A stretch of DNA of 64,000 bases from a virus, in the IMG/VR virus record IMGVR_UViG_3300028920_000057, positions 24,897-88,896 of that record, one strand, 5' to 3'. Made by a program: the position numbers and the translations under genes. Below the pieces are notes generated by a model. It was not told the DNA's origin. It made no database searches and saw only the letters and a list, made by a program, of their open reading frames with translations. Positions 63,893 to 64,000 of the stretch are shown piece by piece. The first letter of the stretch is position 1. Every line of letters begins with the position of its first letter.

Positions 63893-64000
63893 ATGAACAA
63901 ATGGCTCACAATCTCAATCGTCAGCGGAGCAGCTACCGCTGGTTTTCTTGCTGGCAAATTCTCAGACCAGATTGTAAAAGGCTCCAAAGCAGCCGCTGGT
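63893..64000 (+). CDS. Partial CDS, N-terminal membrane/signal segment, 3' end outside window
   Basis: ATG 63893 after AAGGAAATATC opens a frame still open at the right edge. The visible 36 residues begin with a hydrophobic segment (WLTISIVSGAATAGFLAG), resembling a signal anchor. Function cannot be judged. Confidence 0.6.
   Translation, partial: MNKWLTISIVSGAATAGFLAGKFSDQIVKGSKAAAG

Noticed and set aside
1-64000. Alternative genetic code with TAG read through, as in some giant gut phages
   Set aside because: Several firm genes end in TAG (gp25-like at 8241, hub at 10163, chaperone at 28915) and no conserved gene has an in-frame TAG.
55893-64000. tRNA genes in the plus-strand intergenic regions
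   Set aside because: No cloverleaf with T-loop GTTCRA and acceptor stem was found; the hairpins there are terminators or longer stems.

Overview
This window is part of the genome of a large tailed bacteriophage with a contractile tail (a myovirus-type, probably jumbo phage). The evidence is a complete head-and-tail set on one strand: large terminase, portal, prohead protease with nested scaffold, HK97-fold major capsid protein, tail sheath, tail tube, tail assembly chaperones, gp25-like and J-like baseplate proteins, and several giant tail/virion proteins (1372, 1857 and 2801 residues). The code is standard: TAA and TAG are both used as real stops. No tRNA, integrase, CRISPR array or insertion sequence was seen. 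The host cannot be fixed from the sequence. Start sites carry ordinary GGAG-type ribosome binding sites.

Layout. From 1 to 55.9 kb almost everything is on the minus strand and tightly packed, often with TAATG or ATGAGTAA overlaps. Read in transcription order (high to low coordinates) it starts at a strong sigma70-like promoter (55920-55949). Next come a nucleotide-sugar dehydrogenase and epimerase pair, a 54-residue ORF, a one-pass membrane peptide coupled to a class 3 lipase, and a 50-residue ORF. A hairpin-rich stretch with a terminator (52214-52404) follows. The packaging/head block comes next: a Cys-containing candidate small terminase, a DEDDh exonuclease fused to hydrophobic segments, two Gly-rich proteins, TerL, a membrane protein, portal, protease/scaffold, a candidate decoration protein and the major capsid. 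The rest is tail: an Ig-like/connector protein, sheath, three tube-like proteins, two chaperone-like proteins, the giant tape-measure/hub region, baseplate and fibre-like proteins. The last of these runs off the left edge.

From 55.9 kb to 64 kb the genes are on the plus strand and look like an early or accessory region. Small ORFs are separated by intrinsic terminators, most followed by a recurring ACGGAC-type motif that may be a phage promoter. The region also holds a pair of 41-bp direct repeats, a large unrecognised 1044-residue protein, a six-copy 11-bp iteron-like array (62170-62290), and duplicated structured leaders in front of the last genes.

Most notable features: (1) polyserine tracts in six separate virion proteins, encoded with mixed serine codons; (2) a complete staphylococcal-nuclease-like domain, with all catalytic residues, inside the 2801-residue hub protein; (3) an intact DEDDh exonuclease fused to a virion-like membrane protein; (4) a lipase coupled to a membrane peptide; (5) a nucleotide-sugar pathway which, together with the serine tracts, suggests (inference only) virion O-glycosylation; (6) a hairpin-rich region directly before the packaging genes.
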